This document shows positions 34,285 through 45,233 of a stretch of DNA of 64,000 bases, one piece after another (position 1 is the first letter of the stretch; each line of letters opens with the position of its first letter). Where the stretch lies: positions 186,001-250,000 of the forward strand of contig NZ_JAMBOO010000002.1 of assembly GCF_023715895.1 (NCBI RefSeq), read 5' to 3'. A program made the position numbers and the translations under genes. The stretch comes from Domibacillus indicus. GTDB taxonomy: Bacteria > Bacillota > Bacilli > Bacillales > Domibacillaceae. A model generated the notes under the pieces. The model ran no database searches. It was given only the letters and a program-made list of their open reading frames with translations, and was not told the origin of the DNA.

Positions 34285-35133
34285 TCATTCCCGAACCATA
34301 TTCGGATGCAGGATGCACGCAAACGCTCCGTCATCCGATAACATCTTGTCCGTAAACGTGACAAGCGCCCTGTTCGTTTCTTGTTTTTTTCCATTTATAC
34401 ATATAGTAAAGCTGTCTGTACGAAAGGAGGCAAGCAGCCTGCTTTCAGCATGAATAGATTTAGATGGTACCCATACGAGTTTTTCAGTCCAAGTGTCCGG
34501 GAGATGGAGCAGATCACTGATGTCCTCTTTAAAAAGCGCCTCGGGCCACTCCTCAGAGGGCTGAATCTGACAGACTGCCACTTCTTTTTTTGAAATAGGA
34601 TCACACAGCGCATTGCCCGTATCAATCAATCCGTGCCCTGACCAATTAATTCCGCAAAGTGTAAAAGAAACGGGAACTGTCTGACTGATTACCCGCCTTG
34701 AAGCATTTAAACCTAACAAACGGCGTTGAATAAAGTAAAAGGAAATGGCCACTGATACAATAAAAAAGAATATGAGAGACCATTTTCCCGCATCGGCATA
34801 TTGCCTGTACATGGATTGAAATCCGAATAAAATGCCGCCTGTTAAAAAAACAGTAAAGTAAAAGGTAAGAACCATAGAAACAAGGCTTTTTATGCCGGTT
34901 GTTTGAAACGCAATACGAATCATGAATACAGGCATAATGACCGTCAGCGATTTATGCAAAAGTCCGGTCGGGCCTGCTGCTAAATAGATACATACGGGGA
35001 TAGTTCCAGCTAACGAAGCCACAAGCAGCCGGGGCACCCTGAATGTACGCCCGCTCAGCTTTCCTGTTACGAAAAGAAGCAGTGCATCCGCAGCAAAATT
35101 AAAAAAAATAATCCCTTCTGCGTAACCGGCCAA
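34285..35133 (-). CDS. spoIIGA: SpoIIGA, pro-SigE processing aspartic protease
   Basis: Septal membrane protease that cleaves the SigE pro-sequence after a forespore signal (SpoIIR). The 282-aa protein has five hydrophobic helices in residues 1-135 and a C-terminal protease domain with the active-site Asp in GLIDTGNAL (D171). TTG at 35133 is the start, after GGAGGGATCAA. The C-terminal ACILHPNMV end is typical. Forms an operon with sigE. Confidence 0.95.
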   Translation of the reverse strand: MAGYAEGIIFFNFAADALLLFVTGKLSGRTFRVPRLLVASLAGTIPVCIYLAAGPTGLLHKSLTVIMPVFMIRIAFQTTGIKSLVSMVLTFYFTVFLTGGILFGFQSMYRQYADAGKWSLIFFFIVSVAISFYFIQRRLLGLNASRRVISQTVPVSFTLCGINWSGHGLIDTGNALCDPISKKEVAVCQIQPSEEWPEALFKEDISDLLHLPDTWTEKLVWVPSKSIHAESRLLASFRTDSFTICINGKKQETNRALVTFTDKMLSDDGAFACILHPNMVRE

Positions 35134-35326
35134 TTGATCCCTCCTTTTTTCCGGCTGCCTGTCCTATGTGCATTAGTGTACCGGATTCAATAGTGGATGT
35201 ATGTCGGAATGTAAGTGAATTTTTACAGTAGTTTTTCCGAATCATGTCTAATTCGGGCATGGAAAAAGCCGGTTACGCCCTTTGCATAGTACGGTGCGCC
35301 TTTTGCCTGTAAGAACTAGCATGCAC

Positions 35327-35354
35327 AAAAAAACCCGCCACATAAGTGGCGGGT
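35327..35354 (-). terminator. Terminator after ftsZ
   Basis: Perfect 9-bp stem (35333-35341 with 35346-35354), ATAA loop, then a 7-base T-run on the minus strand. It ends the division operon and isolates spoIIGA-sigE. The rest of the 228-bp gap towards spoIIGA holds no gene. Confidence 0.92.
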
Positions 35355-35361
35355 CTGCTTT

Positions 35362-36528
35362 TTATCTTCTTCTATTGCGGTTACGTAAAAATGTAGGAAT
35401 ATCCAACGTATCATCCGCTGAAGGCTGTTGATGCTGGCGCATTGGCTGCTCCGGCGCCGGCGTATCTTCACGCTTCAGTTCACGCGATTTTGGCTGCTGT
35501 TGCGAAGCTGGCTGCGAAGGCTGTGGTTTTACTTGGCCAAGACCTGGACGAACCTGCTGGCCTGCTTCACCTGGCACCTCTTTAAAACCGGTCGCAATAA
35601 CTGTAACGACAATTTCTTCTTTTAAATTTTCATTAATAACAGAACCGAAGATCATATTTACGTCTTGGTCTGAAGCTGAAGATACAATATCAGCTGCTTC
35701 CTGTACTTCATAAAGACTTAAGTTTGTGCCTCCGGTAATGTTCATTAGCACACCTTGCGCACCGTCAATGGCTTTTTCAAGCAATGGACTGGAAATGGCT
35801 TTTTTCGCCGCTTCCACTGCGCGGTTTTCACCTGAAGCAACCCCGATTCCCATCAAGGCAGAACCTTTGTTCGACATAATAGTTTTTACATCGGCAAAGT
35901 CTAAGTTGATTAAACCTGGTGTTGCGATCAAGTCAGAGATCCCCTGTACCCCTTGGCGAAGAACATTGTCTGCTTCACGGAATGCTTCAAGCATTGGTGT
36001 GCTTTTGTCGACAATTTCAAGCAGGCGGTCATTTGGAATGACGATTAATGTATCTACTGCCGCTTTCATTGATTCAATTCCACCAGCTGCCTGCGTAGCA
36101 CGCTTACGGCCTTCGAATGTAAATGGACGTGTCACAACCCCTACTGTCAGGGCGCCAAGATCTTTTGCAATTTGTGCAATAACCGGAGCCGCACCTGTTC
36201 CTGTGCCTCCGCCCATACCAGCTGTTACGAACACCATGTCAGCGCCCTTAAGCGCTTCTTCAATTTGCTCTTTGCTTTCTTCAGCCGCTTTTTTTCCAAC
36301 CTCAGGGTTAGCACCGGCACCTAATCCGCGCGTCAGCTTGTTGCCGATTTGCATTTTCACTTCTGCTTTTGACAAATTAAGAGCTTGCGCATCCGTATTG
36401 ACGGCAATAAAGTCTACTCCCTGCACTCCGTGCTCAATCATTCGGTTGACGGCATTGTTACCGCCACCGCCTACGCCGATAACTTTAATCGTTGCCAACG
36501 AATCTAAACTTGTATCGAATTCCAGCAT
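35362..36528 (-). CDS. ftsZ: Cell division GTPase FtsZ
   Basis: Tubulin homologue that forms the Z ring. The 388-aa protein has the tubulin signature GGGTGTG at 106-112, the T7 loop NLDFADVK near 207-214, a Gln/Pro-rich variable linker (about 320-370), and the C-terminal peptide [13 protein letters not shown] that docks FtsA and SepF. Strong AGGAGG site before ATG at 36528. Last gene of the division cluster. Confidence 0.98.
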   Translation of the reverse strand: MLEFDTSLDSLATIKVIGVGGGGNNAVNRMIEHGVQGVDFIAVNTDAQALNLSKAEVKMQIGNKLTRGLGAGANPEVGKKAAEESKEQIEEALKGADMVFVTAGMGGGTGTGAAPVIAQIAKDLGALTVGVVTRPFTFEGRKRATQAAGGIESMKAAVDTLIVIPNDRLLEIVDKSTPMLEAFREADNVLRQGVQGISDLIATPGLINLDFADVKTIMSNKGSALMGIGVASGENRAVEAAKKAISSPLLEKAIDGAQGVLMNITGGTNLSLYEVQEAADIVSSASDQDVNMIFGSVINENLKEEIVVTVIATGFKEVPGEAGQQVRPGLGQVKPQPSQPASQQQPKSRELKREDTPAPEQPMRQHQQPSADDTLDIPTFLRNRNRRR

Positions 36529-36560
36529 GGCAAATCCTCCTATTTAATGCGTTCTTTTTT

Positions 36561-37871
36561 CTATTCTTCAAAGAAGTACCCGAAAAGTCTTTTCATTTTT
36601 CCTTTGACGCCTTTTTCTTCTCCGTCATGCGGCTGCTCTTTTTTCACAGGCTTCGGTTCCTGTTTGACTTCCTGGCGCTCTCTTCTAACTTCTTTCGGCG
36701 CCGGAGCCGCTTGATTGGATTCACTTAATTTCCGTCCCGTTAACCGGGCATTTTTATATGCATACTTGATCAGGCCTACAGACGTTGTAAATTGTGGCTC
36801 ACGTACACCGATATAATCAGGAATCGCAACGCGTACACGATTTTGAAATACATCCTGTGCCAAATCAAGAATGCCATTCATTGCGGATGATCCGCCGGTT
36901 AAAACAAATCCACCTGGAATATCATGAATACCCAACTGGCGAAGTTCTTCCACGACCATCATAAACAATTCTTCCAGTCTTGCCTCGATAATTTCTGAAA
37001 TTTCAAGCTGGTTAAATTGATCATGCTGGTCACTGCCAATCACCGGAACACTGAACACTTCTTCTTCAGAAGCTAAATCATAAAAAGCATGTCCATGCTT
37101 CATTTTAATTCCTTCGGCTTCCTCTGTTGACGTACGCAGACCAATGGATAAATCTTTCGTAATGTGATCACCGCCAACAGGCAGGACAGAGGTATGCTGA
37201 ATATAGCCATCTCTAAAGTAAGAAATTGTCGTGGAGCCGCCACCGATGTCGACTAGTACAGTGCCTAGATTTTTCTCATCCATGGATAAAGCGATTTCTC
37301 CACTCGCAAGCGGCTGCAGAACAATTTCATTAATCTCAAGACCCGCGCGCTCTACACAGCGCAGCGTGTTATGTAAAAATGTTCTTGAACCTGTTACGAT
37401 GATCCCTTCCATTTCAAGACGTACACCGAGCATACCGCGGGGATCATTAATTTCATCAAAGCCATCTACAATAAATTGTTTGGCAATTACATTAACAATT
37501 TCCCGGTCGGGTGGAATAGACATCACTTGTGCCGCATCTTTGACCCGGATCACGTCTTCACTTGTAATCTCCCGGTTTTCGCTTGAAACAGCTACAACGC
37601 CATTGCACGGATGCAAAATGGCGTGGTTGGCAGCAATACCAACAATCACGGAGCCAATCTCTAGGCCTACCATACGCTCCGCCTGCTCAATCGCTTTTTT
37701 AATCGAATAAACCGTATCGTCAATATCGACGACCGCTCCTTTTCGAATGCCTTTTGATTTTACATTTCCGACACCAATTATATTTAAGGAATCATTAACC
37801 ATTTCGCCAATAATCACTTTAATCGCGGATGTACCGATGTCGAGACTTACTAAAATTTCATTATTATTCAT
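36561..37871 (-). CDS. ftsA: Cell division protein FtsA
   Basis: Actin-like membrane tether of FtsZ. The 436-aa protein has phosphate-1 motif SLDIGTSAIKV near 9-19, phosphate-2 VDIGGGSTTI near 207, an adenosine motif GGFVLTGGSSAM near 336, and a C-terminal amphipathic helix (GKMKRLFGYFFEE) after a basic, Gln-rich linker. Long leader (about 80 nt) from a SigH-like promoter. Ribosome-binding site AAAGGAGG. Confidence 0.97.
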   Translation of the reverse strand: MNNNEILVSLDIGTSAIKVIIGEMVNDSLNIIGVGNVKSKGIRKGAVVDIDDTVYSIKKAIEQAERMVGLEIGSVIVGIAANHAILHPCNGVVAVSSENREITSEDVIRVKDAAQVMSIPPDREIVNVIAKQFIVDGFDEINDPRGMLGVRLEMEGIIVTGSRTFLHNTLRCVERAGLEINEIVLQPLASGEIALSMDEKNLGTVLVDIGGGSTTISYFRDGYIQHTSVLPVGGDHITKDLSIGLRTSTEEAEGIKMKHGHAFYDLASEEEVFSVPVIGSDQHDQFNQLEISEIIEARLEELFMMVVEELRQLGIHDIPGGFVLTGGSSAMNGILDLAQDVFQNRVRVAIPDYIGVREPQFTTSVGLIKYAYKNARLTGRKLSESNQAAPAPKEVRRERQEVKQEPKPVKKEQPHDGEEKGVKGKMKRLFGYFFEE

Positions 37872-37957
37872 GCTGCGGCACCTCCTTTACCATAAAAGCG
37901 TGAATAACCGAACAACCATTCGCACATTTACTCTACGAATACATGTTTAAGAACGTA

Positions 37958-37985
37958 ATTCGTCATATTCAGCGTGTTTCCCTTT
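37958..37985 (-). promoter_or_regulatory. SigH-type promoter candidate upstream of ftsA
   Basis: The minus strand shows AAAGGGAAA (37977-37985), 12-nt spacer and GACGAAT (37958-37964). This matches the SigH consensus RnAGGAwww - RnnGAAT at all but one base. B. subtilis ftsAZ is also driven by a SigH promoter at sporulation onset. Confidence 0.7.
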
Positions 37986-38086
37986 TAAAGTTTAGTATTT
38001 TTGATGTTTTTCTTAAACTCTCTCATACAAGTCTACACTAAGATAAGAAGCTCGAAAAGGCTAAGTTATTCAGTTTTAAGAAAACT

Positions 38087-38920
38087 TTATGGCGTCTCTG
38101 CTTCTTGTGTAGTTTCCTCTGTTGTTTCTCCTGCTGCTTCCTCTTCGGCTTCTTCTGCTAGTTCCTGCTGCTGAGCTGGATCATAGGCTTTGAAATACGA
38201 ACCAACTTCGATGTCGATTACACCTTTTACATCGGGATTAAGCTGTGTAGAAATGGAAGGATAGTAAACCATTTTCTCAGCAAATGTGGAGAGAGTGGCA
38301 GACACTTCAAACCCATCTGTCATAAACGCCTTTATATGAAGAGAGTTATTTTTCTTTGGATCATAATACACTTCAGAAATTGTATTATATACTTCATCCG
38401 GAAGTGTTTGGGCTGCTTTTGCAAACAAATCGAGTGCCTTTCCTTCTTTGAAGCCATACAAAATCGGAAGCTGTAATGGTGCACCGCTCAGAGGCTGGCT
38501 TAAAATTTTCCCATTTTGAAGAACAGGGTACAGCCCGCCTTTTTGAGCAGCGTAAGCAATTTCATTATGCTCTTCCACCGAAATCATTAAATCATTTGGG
38601 AACCCAATTGTAACCTCCGCTTTTTTAATGCGGTCGTCTTTTAAAAGAGCTTCTTCTGCCCTTCCCTTCCCGGCTGCCCAAATGCTGCTTCCTTTTACAA
38701 GCCCGCTTTTCTCAATTACTTCCTGCTTCGTCACAAGACTGTTTCCCTGCACGTGAATGTCTGCCACTTTGCTTAAGGGAGACTGCAGATACACAACAAG
38801 AAGAATAAGCGCGAAAAACAAAGATAGTAAAAACAGCAGCCGGCGGTTCGCTTTCTTTTTTCTGATTTGTTTCAGCTTTGGAATGCGATCCTCAATTGAA
38901 ATGATTTTTTCCTTTGTCAT
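38087..38920 (-). CDS. divIB: Cell division protein DivIB (FtsQ)
   Basis: Bitopic septal protein of the DivIB-FtsL-DivIC complex. The 277-aa protein has a basic cytoplasmic tail, a membrane helix at about 30-50 (LLFLLSLFFALILLVVYL), a POTRA domain beginning VADIHVQGNSLVTKQEV, a beta domain, and an acidic Glu/Thr-rich C-terminal tail. ATG at 38920 is preceded by AGAGGTG; a longer frame adds 22 unlikely residues. The usual neighbour murB is absent between murG and divIB. Confidence 0.94.
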   Translation of the reverse strand: MTKEKIISIEDRIPKLKQIRKKKANRRLLFLLSLFFALILLVVYLQSPLSKVADIHVQGNSLVTKQEVIEKSGLVKGSSIWAAGKGRAEEALLKDDRIKKAEVTIGFPNDLMISVEEHNEIAYAAQKGGLYPVLQNGKILSQPLSGAPLQLPILYGFKEGKALDLFAKAAQTLPDEVYNTISEVYYDPKKNNSLHIKAFMTDGFEVSATLSTFAEKMVYYPSISTQLNPDVKGVIDIEVGSYFKAYDPAQQQELAEEAEEEAAGETTEETTQEAETP

Positions 38921-38990
38921 GTTCACACCTCTGCCCATGCTGCAAACCAGCCGCGCATGATCTCTTTTAACGCGGCTGACTGCCATGTGT

Positions 38991-40100
38991 TCAAGATGAA
39001 CGGCTGGTTCTTTCTGTTAATTCCACCATTACATTATATAAACGATCTGCCGCATCCGGAATGCCCAAACGTTTTGCTTGTTCTTTCATTTTACCGAGCC
39101 GCGGCTCATTCATCAGGATAGCATCCAACTCTTTTACGAGCAACGCGCCCGTTAAATCTTTTTCAAGCAGCAGCACTGCTGCGTCCTGGTCCGTTAGAGA
39201 GCGTGCATTTTTCTCTTGATGATTGTTTGTTACGTATGGACTTGGAATTAAAATGGACGGAATACCGAGCGCTGTCAGCTCTGCAAGGGTAGTGGCCCCC
39301 GCTCTTGCTACTACCAGATCACAAGCAGCCAGCACATCCGGCATGTTATGAATAAACGGCTCAACCGCCACATTATCAGGCTTCCCTGCAGTCTGCAGCT
39401 CCGTCGAAACGCGTTCATAATGAACATCACCTGTGACATATAACACCTGGTAGCTGCGATCCGCCAAGTTGTTCAATGCCTCGATTACCGCATCATTAAT
39501 AGGACGGGCGCCGCGGCTTCCTCCAAAAATAAGAACGGTTTTTCGTTCAGGTGTAAACCCGTACTTTTGCAGTACACCCGCCCCGCTCGCTTCGATCACT
39601 TCGGAAGCTCTAGGATTGCCGGTAAGAACGGTTTTTTCTGCCGGAAAGTGTGTTTTTGCTGCATCAAAACAAACCGCCACTTTATCCACATACCTGCTTA
39701 GAAATTTATTTGTCAGTCCCGGCACGCTGTTCTGTTCATGGACAATTGATGGGATTCCCATTTTCGCAGCTGCATACACGACTGGTCCGCATACGTAGCC
39801 GCCTGTACCAATCACAACATCCGGCTGAAATTCTTTTAGCATTTTTTTACAGTCGTTAACACCTTTTAAAAAGCGCATAACCGTTTTCACGTTTTCAAAT
39901 GAAACTGCCCGGCGGAATCCAGTAATGTCGATTGATTGAAAGGGAATCCCTTCCCGTACAACAAGCTTGGATTCTAGTCCTTTTTCTGTTCCGATGTATA
40001 GGAACGATGTGTCCGGGTGTTTCTTTTTAATCATCCGAATAAGTGCGAGTGCCGGGTAAATATGTCCGCCCGTTCCTCCGCCGCTGACTACTATTTTCAA
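38991..40100 (-). CDS. murG: UDP-N-acetylglucosamine-lipid I GlcNAc transferase MurG
   Basis: Makes lipid II by adding GlcNAc to lipid I at the inner membrane face. The 369-aa GT-B protein has the N-terminal [13 protein letters not shown] loop (about 7-19), a [11 protein letters not shown] motif near 185 and the donor-binding GATTLAE near 265. A GTG at 40109 is in frame but lies inside the GAGGTG ribosome-binding site; TTG at 40100 has proper 6-nt spacing and gives the family-like N-terminus MKIVVSGGG. Confidence 0.92.
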   Translation of the reverse strand: MKIVVSGGGTGGHIYPALALIRMIKKKHPDTSFLYIGTEKGLESKLVVREGIPFQSIDITGFRRAVSFENVKTVMRFLKGVNDCKKMLKEFQPDVVIGTGGYVCGPVVYAAAKMGIPSIVHEQNSVPGLTNKFLSRYVDKVAVCFDAAKTHFPAEKTVLTGNPRASEVIEASGAGVLQKYGFTPERKTVLIFGGSRGARPINDAVIEALNNLADRSYQVLYVTGDVHYERVSTELQTAGKPDNVAVEPFIHNMPDVLAACDLVVARAGATTLAELTALGIPSILIPSPYVTNNHQEKNARSLTDQDAAVLLLEKDLTGALLVKELDAILMNEPRLGKMKEQAKRLGIPDAADRLYNVMVELTERTSRSS

Positions 40101-40229
40101 TTCTGTCACCTCAATAATTCATCTGGCAGCTTTTGTTGTTCAAACAGCTGTCCAATGCATTTTCATCTTAAATCAATGTGTCACGAGAATCAAATATTAT
40201 CTTGAAAAAACCGTAAATTTCCTTCAATA

Positions 40230-41345
40230 CTACCGCATATGACGGCTTGCACTTAAAACAATTCCCGCCAATGCCAGTGTCATAGTTAAAGAAGAGCCTC
40301 CATAGCTTAAAAACGGCAGGGTTACCCCTGTTACTGGAAGGAGTCCTACTACGACCCCAAGGTTAATAAAAGACTGCAGGCTTATCATAGCCGTCAAGCC
40401 GAAAACGAGCAGCATGCCAAATGGATCGTCAATCCGCATGGCTATATATACTCCGCGCCAAATAAGCAGGAAAAATAAAAGAATAATCCATACAGCACCA
40501 AGAAAGCCCGTTTCCTCTGACCATATGGCAAAAATAAAATCAGTCTGCGGTTCAGGAAGATAGTAATATTTCTGCCGGCTTTCTCCGTAGCCATGCCCAA
40601 AAAGCCCTCCTGGTCCAACTGCATAAAGAGACTGAATAATTTGAAACCCACTTCCAAGCGGATCCGACCATGGATCCAAATAAGCCGTAATACGCTTCAT
40701 TCGATAGGGTGCCGATGCAATCAGTCCAACCAATCCAATCACTGCTGTTACACCGATCGTCATAAAAAAGCGAATCGGTGCTCCCGCACTGAACAGCAAA
40801 AGAAAAGCAGTTCCCCCCATAACGGCCGCTGTTCCAAGATCCGGCTGCAGCATAATTAAGCCAAAAGCAGCCCCGATAACAGAAAGCGGAAAAAAGAGCC
40901 CTTTCCAAAACAAGTGAATGGTTTTCTTTCGTTCAGACAGGATAGATGCCAGAAAAAAAACAAGAGCCATTTTCATCCACTCAGAGGGCTGGAAGGACAA
41001 AGAGCCTACGCCAATCCAGCTTTGTGACCCGTTGCGCACCATCCCAATCCCCGGAATTAATACAGCGATCAGCAGCAAAAATGCGACGATAAGCGCATGC
41101 TTTGAATAGGTCTTGAAAATCCTATAATCAAAGCGTGAGAATACCGTCATCACCACGATCCCGGCTGCAGCAAATACGGCTTGTCTTTCTACAAAATAAA
41201 AAGAATTCCCATAGTTAAATTGCCCCCATACTTCCCCAGCGCTTGCGACCATCAGAAGGCCGCTTCCTGTTAACAACAAGACAAGCAGCAAAAACAGTTT
41301 GTCCGTTCCACGAGTAGAAACAGCAGCCACCCCTCTCATGCGCAT
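40230..41345 (-). CDS. spoVE: SEDS-family peptidoglycan polymerase SpoVE/FtsW
   Basis: Polytopic glycosyltransferase of the FtsW/RodA/SpoVE family. The 371-aa protein has about ten membrane helices, the conserved WSEETGFLGA loop and the C-terminal LPFLSYGGSS signature. Its position between murD and murG matches B. subtilis spoVE, which acts in spore cortex synthesis, but it could serve as FtsW if no second copy exists. The start is uncertain: ATG at 41345 is one base after a terminator T-run with no ribosome-binding site, and AGAGGGG sits inside the first codons. Confidence 0.88.
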   Translation of the reverse strand: MRMRGVAAVSTRGTDKLFLLLVLLLTGSGLLMVASAGEVWGQFNYGNSFYFVERQAVFAAAGIVVMTVFSRFDYRIFKTYSKHALIVAFLLLIAVLIPGIGMVRNGSQSWIGVGSLSFQPSEWMKMALVFFLASILSERKKTIHLFWKGLFFPLSVIGAAFGLIMLQPDLGTAAVMGGTAFLLLFSAGAPIRFFMTIGVTAVIGLVGLIASAPYRMKRITAYLDPWSDPLGSGFQIIQSLYAVGPGGLFGHGYGESRQKYYYLPEPQTDFIFAIWSEETGFLGAVWIILLFFLLIWRGVYIAMRIDDPFGMLLVFGLTAMISLQSFINLGVVVGLLPVTGVTLPFLSYGGSSLTMTLALAGIVLSASRHMR

Positions 41346-41346
41346 T

Positions 41347-41373
41347 AAAAAACCGGAGCCATCAAGGCCCCGG
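41347..41373 (-). terminator. Terminator between murD and spoVE
   Basis: An 8-bp GC-rich stem (41353-41360 with 41366-41373, one G-U pair) and six T. It lies 8 nt past the murD stop and ends one base before the spoVE ATG, so spoVE may be insulated from the upstream wall genes. Confidence 0.8.
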
Positions 41374-41380
41374 CTCTTTC

Positions 41381-42730
41381 TTATAACGTATTCACACAGT
41401 CGATAAATATGTCTCCGCGTTCTTCAAAGGTTTTATATTGATCCCAGCTTGCACAAGCTGGAGACAATAAAACAACATCTCCTGCTTTTGACAGTGCAGC
41501 TGCTTTTTGTACCGCATCAGTCATATATTCCGCTTTTTCAATACAGGTAATGCCGGCTTTTTCCGCCGTTTCTCTCCATTTTTCTGCTGTTTCTCCAAAC
41601 GTCACAACTGCTTTGACATCGTGCAGGTATGGAAGCAGGTCATCAAAGCCGTTGCCCCGGTCGAGCCCTCCCGCGAGCAGAATGATAGGAGCTTGAAAGG
41701 CTGTGAGGGCACTTTTTGTCGCAAGCGTATTGGTTGCTTTAGAGTCATTGTAAAACTTCCGGCCGTTCCATTCGCGTACAAACTGGGTCCGGTGTCTCAC
41801 ACCCGAAAACGTCTTAAGAACATGGATAATCGCTTCATTTGCTACACCTGATAGTTTAACTGCCGCAATGGCCGCCAAAATATTTTCAAGGTTATGGCTG
41901 CCCGGCAATGCGATATCTGCTGTCGGCATAATCGCTTCTTCTTGAAAATACACCATTCCATTCTCGATATAAGCCCCATTTTCTACTTTCTGGCGCACGG
42001 AAAATGGAATTACATTCGCCACACTCGCCCCACCCAAAGACAGAAGAGCTTCTTGATCCGCGTTAATAATTAAAAAGTCTTCGTCAGTCTGGTTTTGTGT
42101 GATTTTCATCTTTGCTCCAACGTACTCTTCCCGTGATCCATGATAGTCTAAGTGGGCATCATAAATATTCGTGATAATCGCAATGTGAGGACGAAATTCC
42201 TGAATTCCCATTAACTGAAAAGAGGAAAGCTCAATCACCACATGGTCTTCCGGCTTGGCTTGCTGTACGACCTCAGATGCTACCTTACCGATATTACCGG
42301 CAAGTACAGTGCTTTTGCCGCCTTTTTTCATCATTTCATCGATCAGTGTCGTCGTTGTTGTTTTGCCGTTAGTGCCGGTAATGCCAATGAACGGCGCTTC
42401 AGAAATCAGTCCGGCAAGCTCTACTTCCGTAATCACCGGCAGTCCGTCTAAGACCGCCTTGGATATGATCGGGTTTGAGTAGGGAATACCCGGGTTTTTC
42501 ACGACCAGCTCGAACCCTTCATCCAGCAGTTCTACCGGATGGCTTCCGCAGATCACTTTAATTCCTTCTGCCGAAAGTGAGCGGGCAGCTTCATTTTCTT
42601 CAAGCGGCTTTCCATCATTGACTGTGATATCAGCGCCTAGTTTTTTCAGCAAACGGGCAGCTGCGAGCCCGCTTTTTGCTAAACCTAATACAAGTACTTT
42701 TTTTCCGTTAAATTGATTGATCTGCTTCAT
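41381..42730 (-). CDS. murD: UDP-N-acetylmuramoylalanine-D-glutamate ligase
   Basis: ATP-dependent ligase adding D-Glu to the muramyl precursor. The 449-aa protein has the P-loop [14 protein letters not shown] near 114-127, the Mur-ligase His/Asn region [12 protein letters not shown] near 182, and [10 protein letters not shown] near 318. ATG at 42730 overlaps the mraY stop by 4 nt and is preferred over a 26-residue-longer frame. Confidence 0.95.
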   Translation of the reverse strand: MKQINQFNGKKVLVLGLAKSGLAAARLLKKLGADITVNDGKPLEENEAARSLSAEGIKVICGSHPVELLDEGFELVVKNPGIPYSNPIISKAVLDGLPVITEVELAGLISEAPFIGITGTNGKTTTTTLIDEMMKKGGKSTVLAGNIGKVASEVVQQAKPEDHVVIELSSFQLMGIQEFRPHIAIITNIYDAHLDYHGSREEYVGAKMKITQNQTDEDFLIINADQEALLSLGGASVANVIPFSVRQKVENGAYIENGMVYFQEEAIMPTADIALPGSHNLENILAAIAAVKLSGVANEAIIHVLKTFSGVRHRTQFVREWNGRKFYNDSKATNTLATKSALTAFQAPIILLAGGLDRGNGFDDLLPYLHDVKAVVTFGETAEKWRETAEKAGITCIEKAEYMTDAVQKAAALSKAGDVVLLSPACASWDQYKTFEERGDIFIDCVNTL

Positions 42731-43698
42731 ATGTTCCATACTCCAATCCATAGACCGACCGCTGCTGCAATCACACCGACGGACCAAAAAGTGACCACTA
42801 CACGCCACTCAGACCAGCCGCCTAGTTCAAAGTGATGGTGCAGCGGACTCATTCTAAAAATTCGTTTCCCTCTAGTTTTAAATGACCAAACCTGCAAAAT
42901 AACCGATAGTGTTTCTGCTACAAATACAATCCCAATAAGAAGCAGCAAAAACTCAAACTTCGTTAAAATTGATAGAACCGCGATCGCACCGCCCAGCGCA
43001 AGCGATCCTGTGTCTCCCATAAATACATGGGCCGGATAAGCGTTAAACACAAGAAAACCGATGATGGCCCCAACAACTGAAAAAGCGAAAATGGCTGTTT
43101 CATCCAGCCCCTGGCTCCAGGCAATGACTGCATATGCTCCAAATGCAACAGCTGCCGTACCCGATACGAGGCCATCAAGTCCGTCGGTTAAGTTCACTGC
43201 GTTTGAAAAGCCGACCAGCCAGAAAAGAACAAACAGCGCATATAAAATGCCCAGGTCAACGGAGAAAAAACCAAATGAAAGCTCCGTTGATAATCCTTGC
43301 TGCGCATAAATCACATAAAAGATAATAGAAATAATAATTTGGCCGATTAATTTTTGCAAGGATGTCAGACCAAGATTGCGCTTCATCACGACTTTAATAA
43401 AATCATCTAAAAACCCAAGAAGTCCAAATCCAATGGTTACAAGTAAAAGCAAGGTTGTTTCTGTACCGATTGAATCAAATAATTGGGCAAAAAACAACGT
43501 CGTCACAATAATAGATAGCAAAAAGACGATTCCGCCCATTGTCGGAGTGCCTGATTTTTGCTGGTGAGACTTCGGTCCTTCTTCACGAATGCTCTGCCCG
43601 AACTTCAGTCTCCTTAAAAAAGGAATAAATAACGGGGCAATAAGAACCGTAATTAAAAACGAAACCGCAATAATTAACGCTATCTGCCACTCATTCAT
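42727..43698 (-). CDS. mraY: Phospho-N-acetylmuramoyl-pentapeptide transferase
   Basis: Integral membrane enzyme that makes lipid I. The 323-aa protein has about ten helices, [13 protein letters not shown] near 47-59, the Mg-binding DD in LGFLDDFIK near 97, NLTDGLDGL near 170 and the HHHFE motif near 289-293. Overlaps murE and murD by 4 nt each. Confidence 0.97.
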   Translation of the reverse strand: MNEWQIALIIAVSFLITVLIAPLFIPFLRRLKFGQSIREEGPKSHQQKSGTPTMGGIVFLLSIIVTTLFFAQLFDSIGTETTLLLLVTIGFGLLGFLDDFIKVVMKRNLGLTSLQKLIGQIIISIIFYVIYAQQGLSTELSFGFFSVDLGILYALFVLFWLVGFSNAVNLTDGLDGLVSGTAAVAFGAYAVIAWSQGLDETAIFAFSVVGAIIGFLVFNAYPAHVFMGDTGSLALGGAIAVLSILTKFEFLLLLIGIVFVAETLSVILQVWSFKTRGKRIFRMSPLHHHFELGGWSEWRVVVTFWSVGVIAAAVGLWIGVWNI

Positions 43699-45170
43699 GC
43701 CTGTCCACCGTCCTTCTGAAGAAGTGCTTCTTTCGCAATCTCCCGATCATCAAAATGAAAAACATCTTTTCCAATAAGCTGATACGTTTCATGGCCTTTT
43801 CCTGCAATCACAACCGCGTCGCCAGGCTTCGCCGTACGAATCGCTTCAAAAATGGCTTCTTTTCGATCCTCAATCACCGTATAGCGCTCCTGCGGCACAC
43901 CTGCTTCCATATCTTTTAAAATGGTTTTCGGGTCTTCGCTGCGCGGGTTATCCGATGTGAAGATCGCTTCATCTGCATATTTGCAAGCCGCCTGTGCCAT
44001 AAGCGGGCGCTTTGTTTTGTCACGGTCACCGCCGCATCCGGCAATGGCAATTACCCGCCCTTTTGTTAATGGCCGAACCGTTTGAAGAACATTAATTAAG
44101 CTGTCCGGTGTATGCGCGTAATCAACAATCACCGAAATATCACGGTCATTTGGCACCACTTCAAAACGGCCTGCTACTCCTTCCACCTGCTCAAGCGCTG
44201 TTTGAATGGTTTCCGGCTTGATGTTTGAGACGAAGCCAGCCGCAAACGCAGCAAGCATATTGTATACATTGAAGCGGCCTGCTAATTTTGACTGAACTTG
44301 CAGCTCTCCGCCCGGATACGTGATGGTAAAAGCTGTTCCTCCTGAGGTGAGCCGAATATCCTTAGCACGAATGTCTGCTGGATGGTCAATGCCATAGGTA
44401 ACAACATGCGCCGCCGTCATCGAACGGTAAACAGCAGAAGCTGCATCATCGGCATTTAACACCGCAAAAGACGGACGGTCGGAATGCATTACATTTCCAA
44501 GGCGGGCAAACAACAGCCCTTTCGCTGTCCGGTATTCATCCATTGTTTTATGAAAATCGAGATGATCCTGCGTTAGGTTGGTGAAAACTGCCACATTAAA
44601 AGCAGTGCCATTTGTCCTCCCTTCTTGGAGTGCATGAGAAGATACTTCCATAACCGCAGCCGTTACACCTGCTTCTTTCATATTTGAAAATGTTTTTTGA
44701 AGCGTAAGGCTCTCTGGTGTCGTGTTTTTCGTTTCAATAGTCTGATCGCCAATCTTCATATACATCGTTCCGATTAAACCAGTCGTCTCTCCGTGAGCCC
44801 GCAAAATATGGTCAATTAAATGGCTCGTAGTTGTTTTTCCGTTTGTTCCTGTAATCCCAATTAGATGGAAGGAATCTGTCGGGTAACCGTAAAAATGAGC
44901 CGCTAAAAGCGCCATTGCCCGTTTTGTATCCGGCACATAAATAACTGGAACAGATACGTCCACAGGCCGTTCTGCTACAATGGCAGCTGCCCCTTTTCTC
45001 ACTGCTTCTTCCGCAGCGTTATGGCCATCAAAGGTAAATCCTTTTATACAAATAAATATTGATCCCTCTTGAACGAGGCGGTGATCGTTTTCCATCGACG
45101 TAATCGCCGGATTTCCATCCTTATCTTGCTGATAAAATGGAAGTGCTCGGAGCACAGTTGATAAATCCAC
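43695..45170 (-). CDS. murE: UDP-MurNAc-tripeptide synthetase MurE
   Basis: Adds the third stem-peptide residue. The 491-aa protein has the P-loop [11 protein letters not shown] near 106-116 and, in the C-terminal domain, [10 protein letters not shown]; the DNPR motif is typical of enzymes that use meso-diaminopimelate. GTG start at 45170 after AAAGGA. A terminator-like structure separates it from spoVD, so a promoter in the 129-bp gap is likely. Confidence 0.95.
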   Translation of the reverse strand: MDLSTVLRALPFYQQDKDGNPAITSMENDHRLVQEGSIFICIKGFTFDGHNAAEEAVRKGAAAIVAERPVDVSVPVIYVPDTKRAMALLAAHFYGYPTDSFHLIGITGTNGKTTTSHLIDHILRAHGETTGLIGTMYMKIGDQTIETKNTTPESLTLQKTFSNMKEAGVTAAVMEVSSHALQEGRTNGTAFNVAVFTNLTQDHLDFHKTMDEYRTAKGLLFARLGNVMHSDRPSFAVLNADDAASAVYRSMTAAHVVTYGIDHPADIRAKDIRLTSGGTAFTITYPGGELQVQSKLAGRFNVYNMLAAFAAGFVSNIKPETIQTALEQVEGVAGRFEVVPNDRDISVIVDYAHTPDSLINVLQTVRPLTKGRVIAIAGCGGDRDKTKRPLMAQAACKYADEAIFTSDNPRSEDPKTILKDMEAGVPQERYTVIEDRKEAIFEAIRTAKPGDAVVIAGKGHETYQLIGKDVFHFDDREIAKEALLQKDGGQA

Positions 45171-45233
45171 GTTTTTTCAATCCTTTCTTTTCTGCAAACA
45201 CTATGTACAATTTCCCGCGATTTCTATTGTAAC

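Noticed and set aside
35161-35260. Spo0A-box-like sequences upstream of spoIIGA
   Set aside because: Several partial matches (about 6-7 of 9 bases) with a possible long-spacer promoter, but none close enough to call; needs experimental support.
35726-36547. Long open frame (273 aa) on the plus strand opposite ftsZ
   Set aside because: It mirrors codons of the well-supported ftsZ gene and shows no family features or ribosome-binding site.
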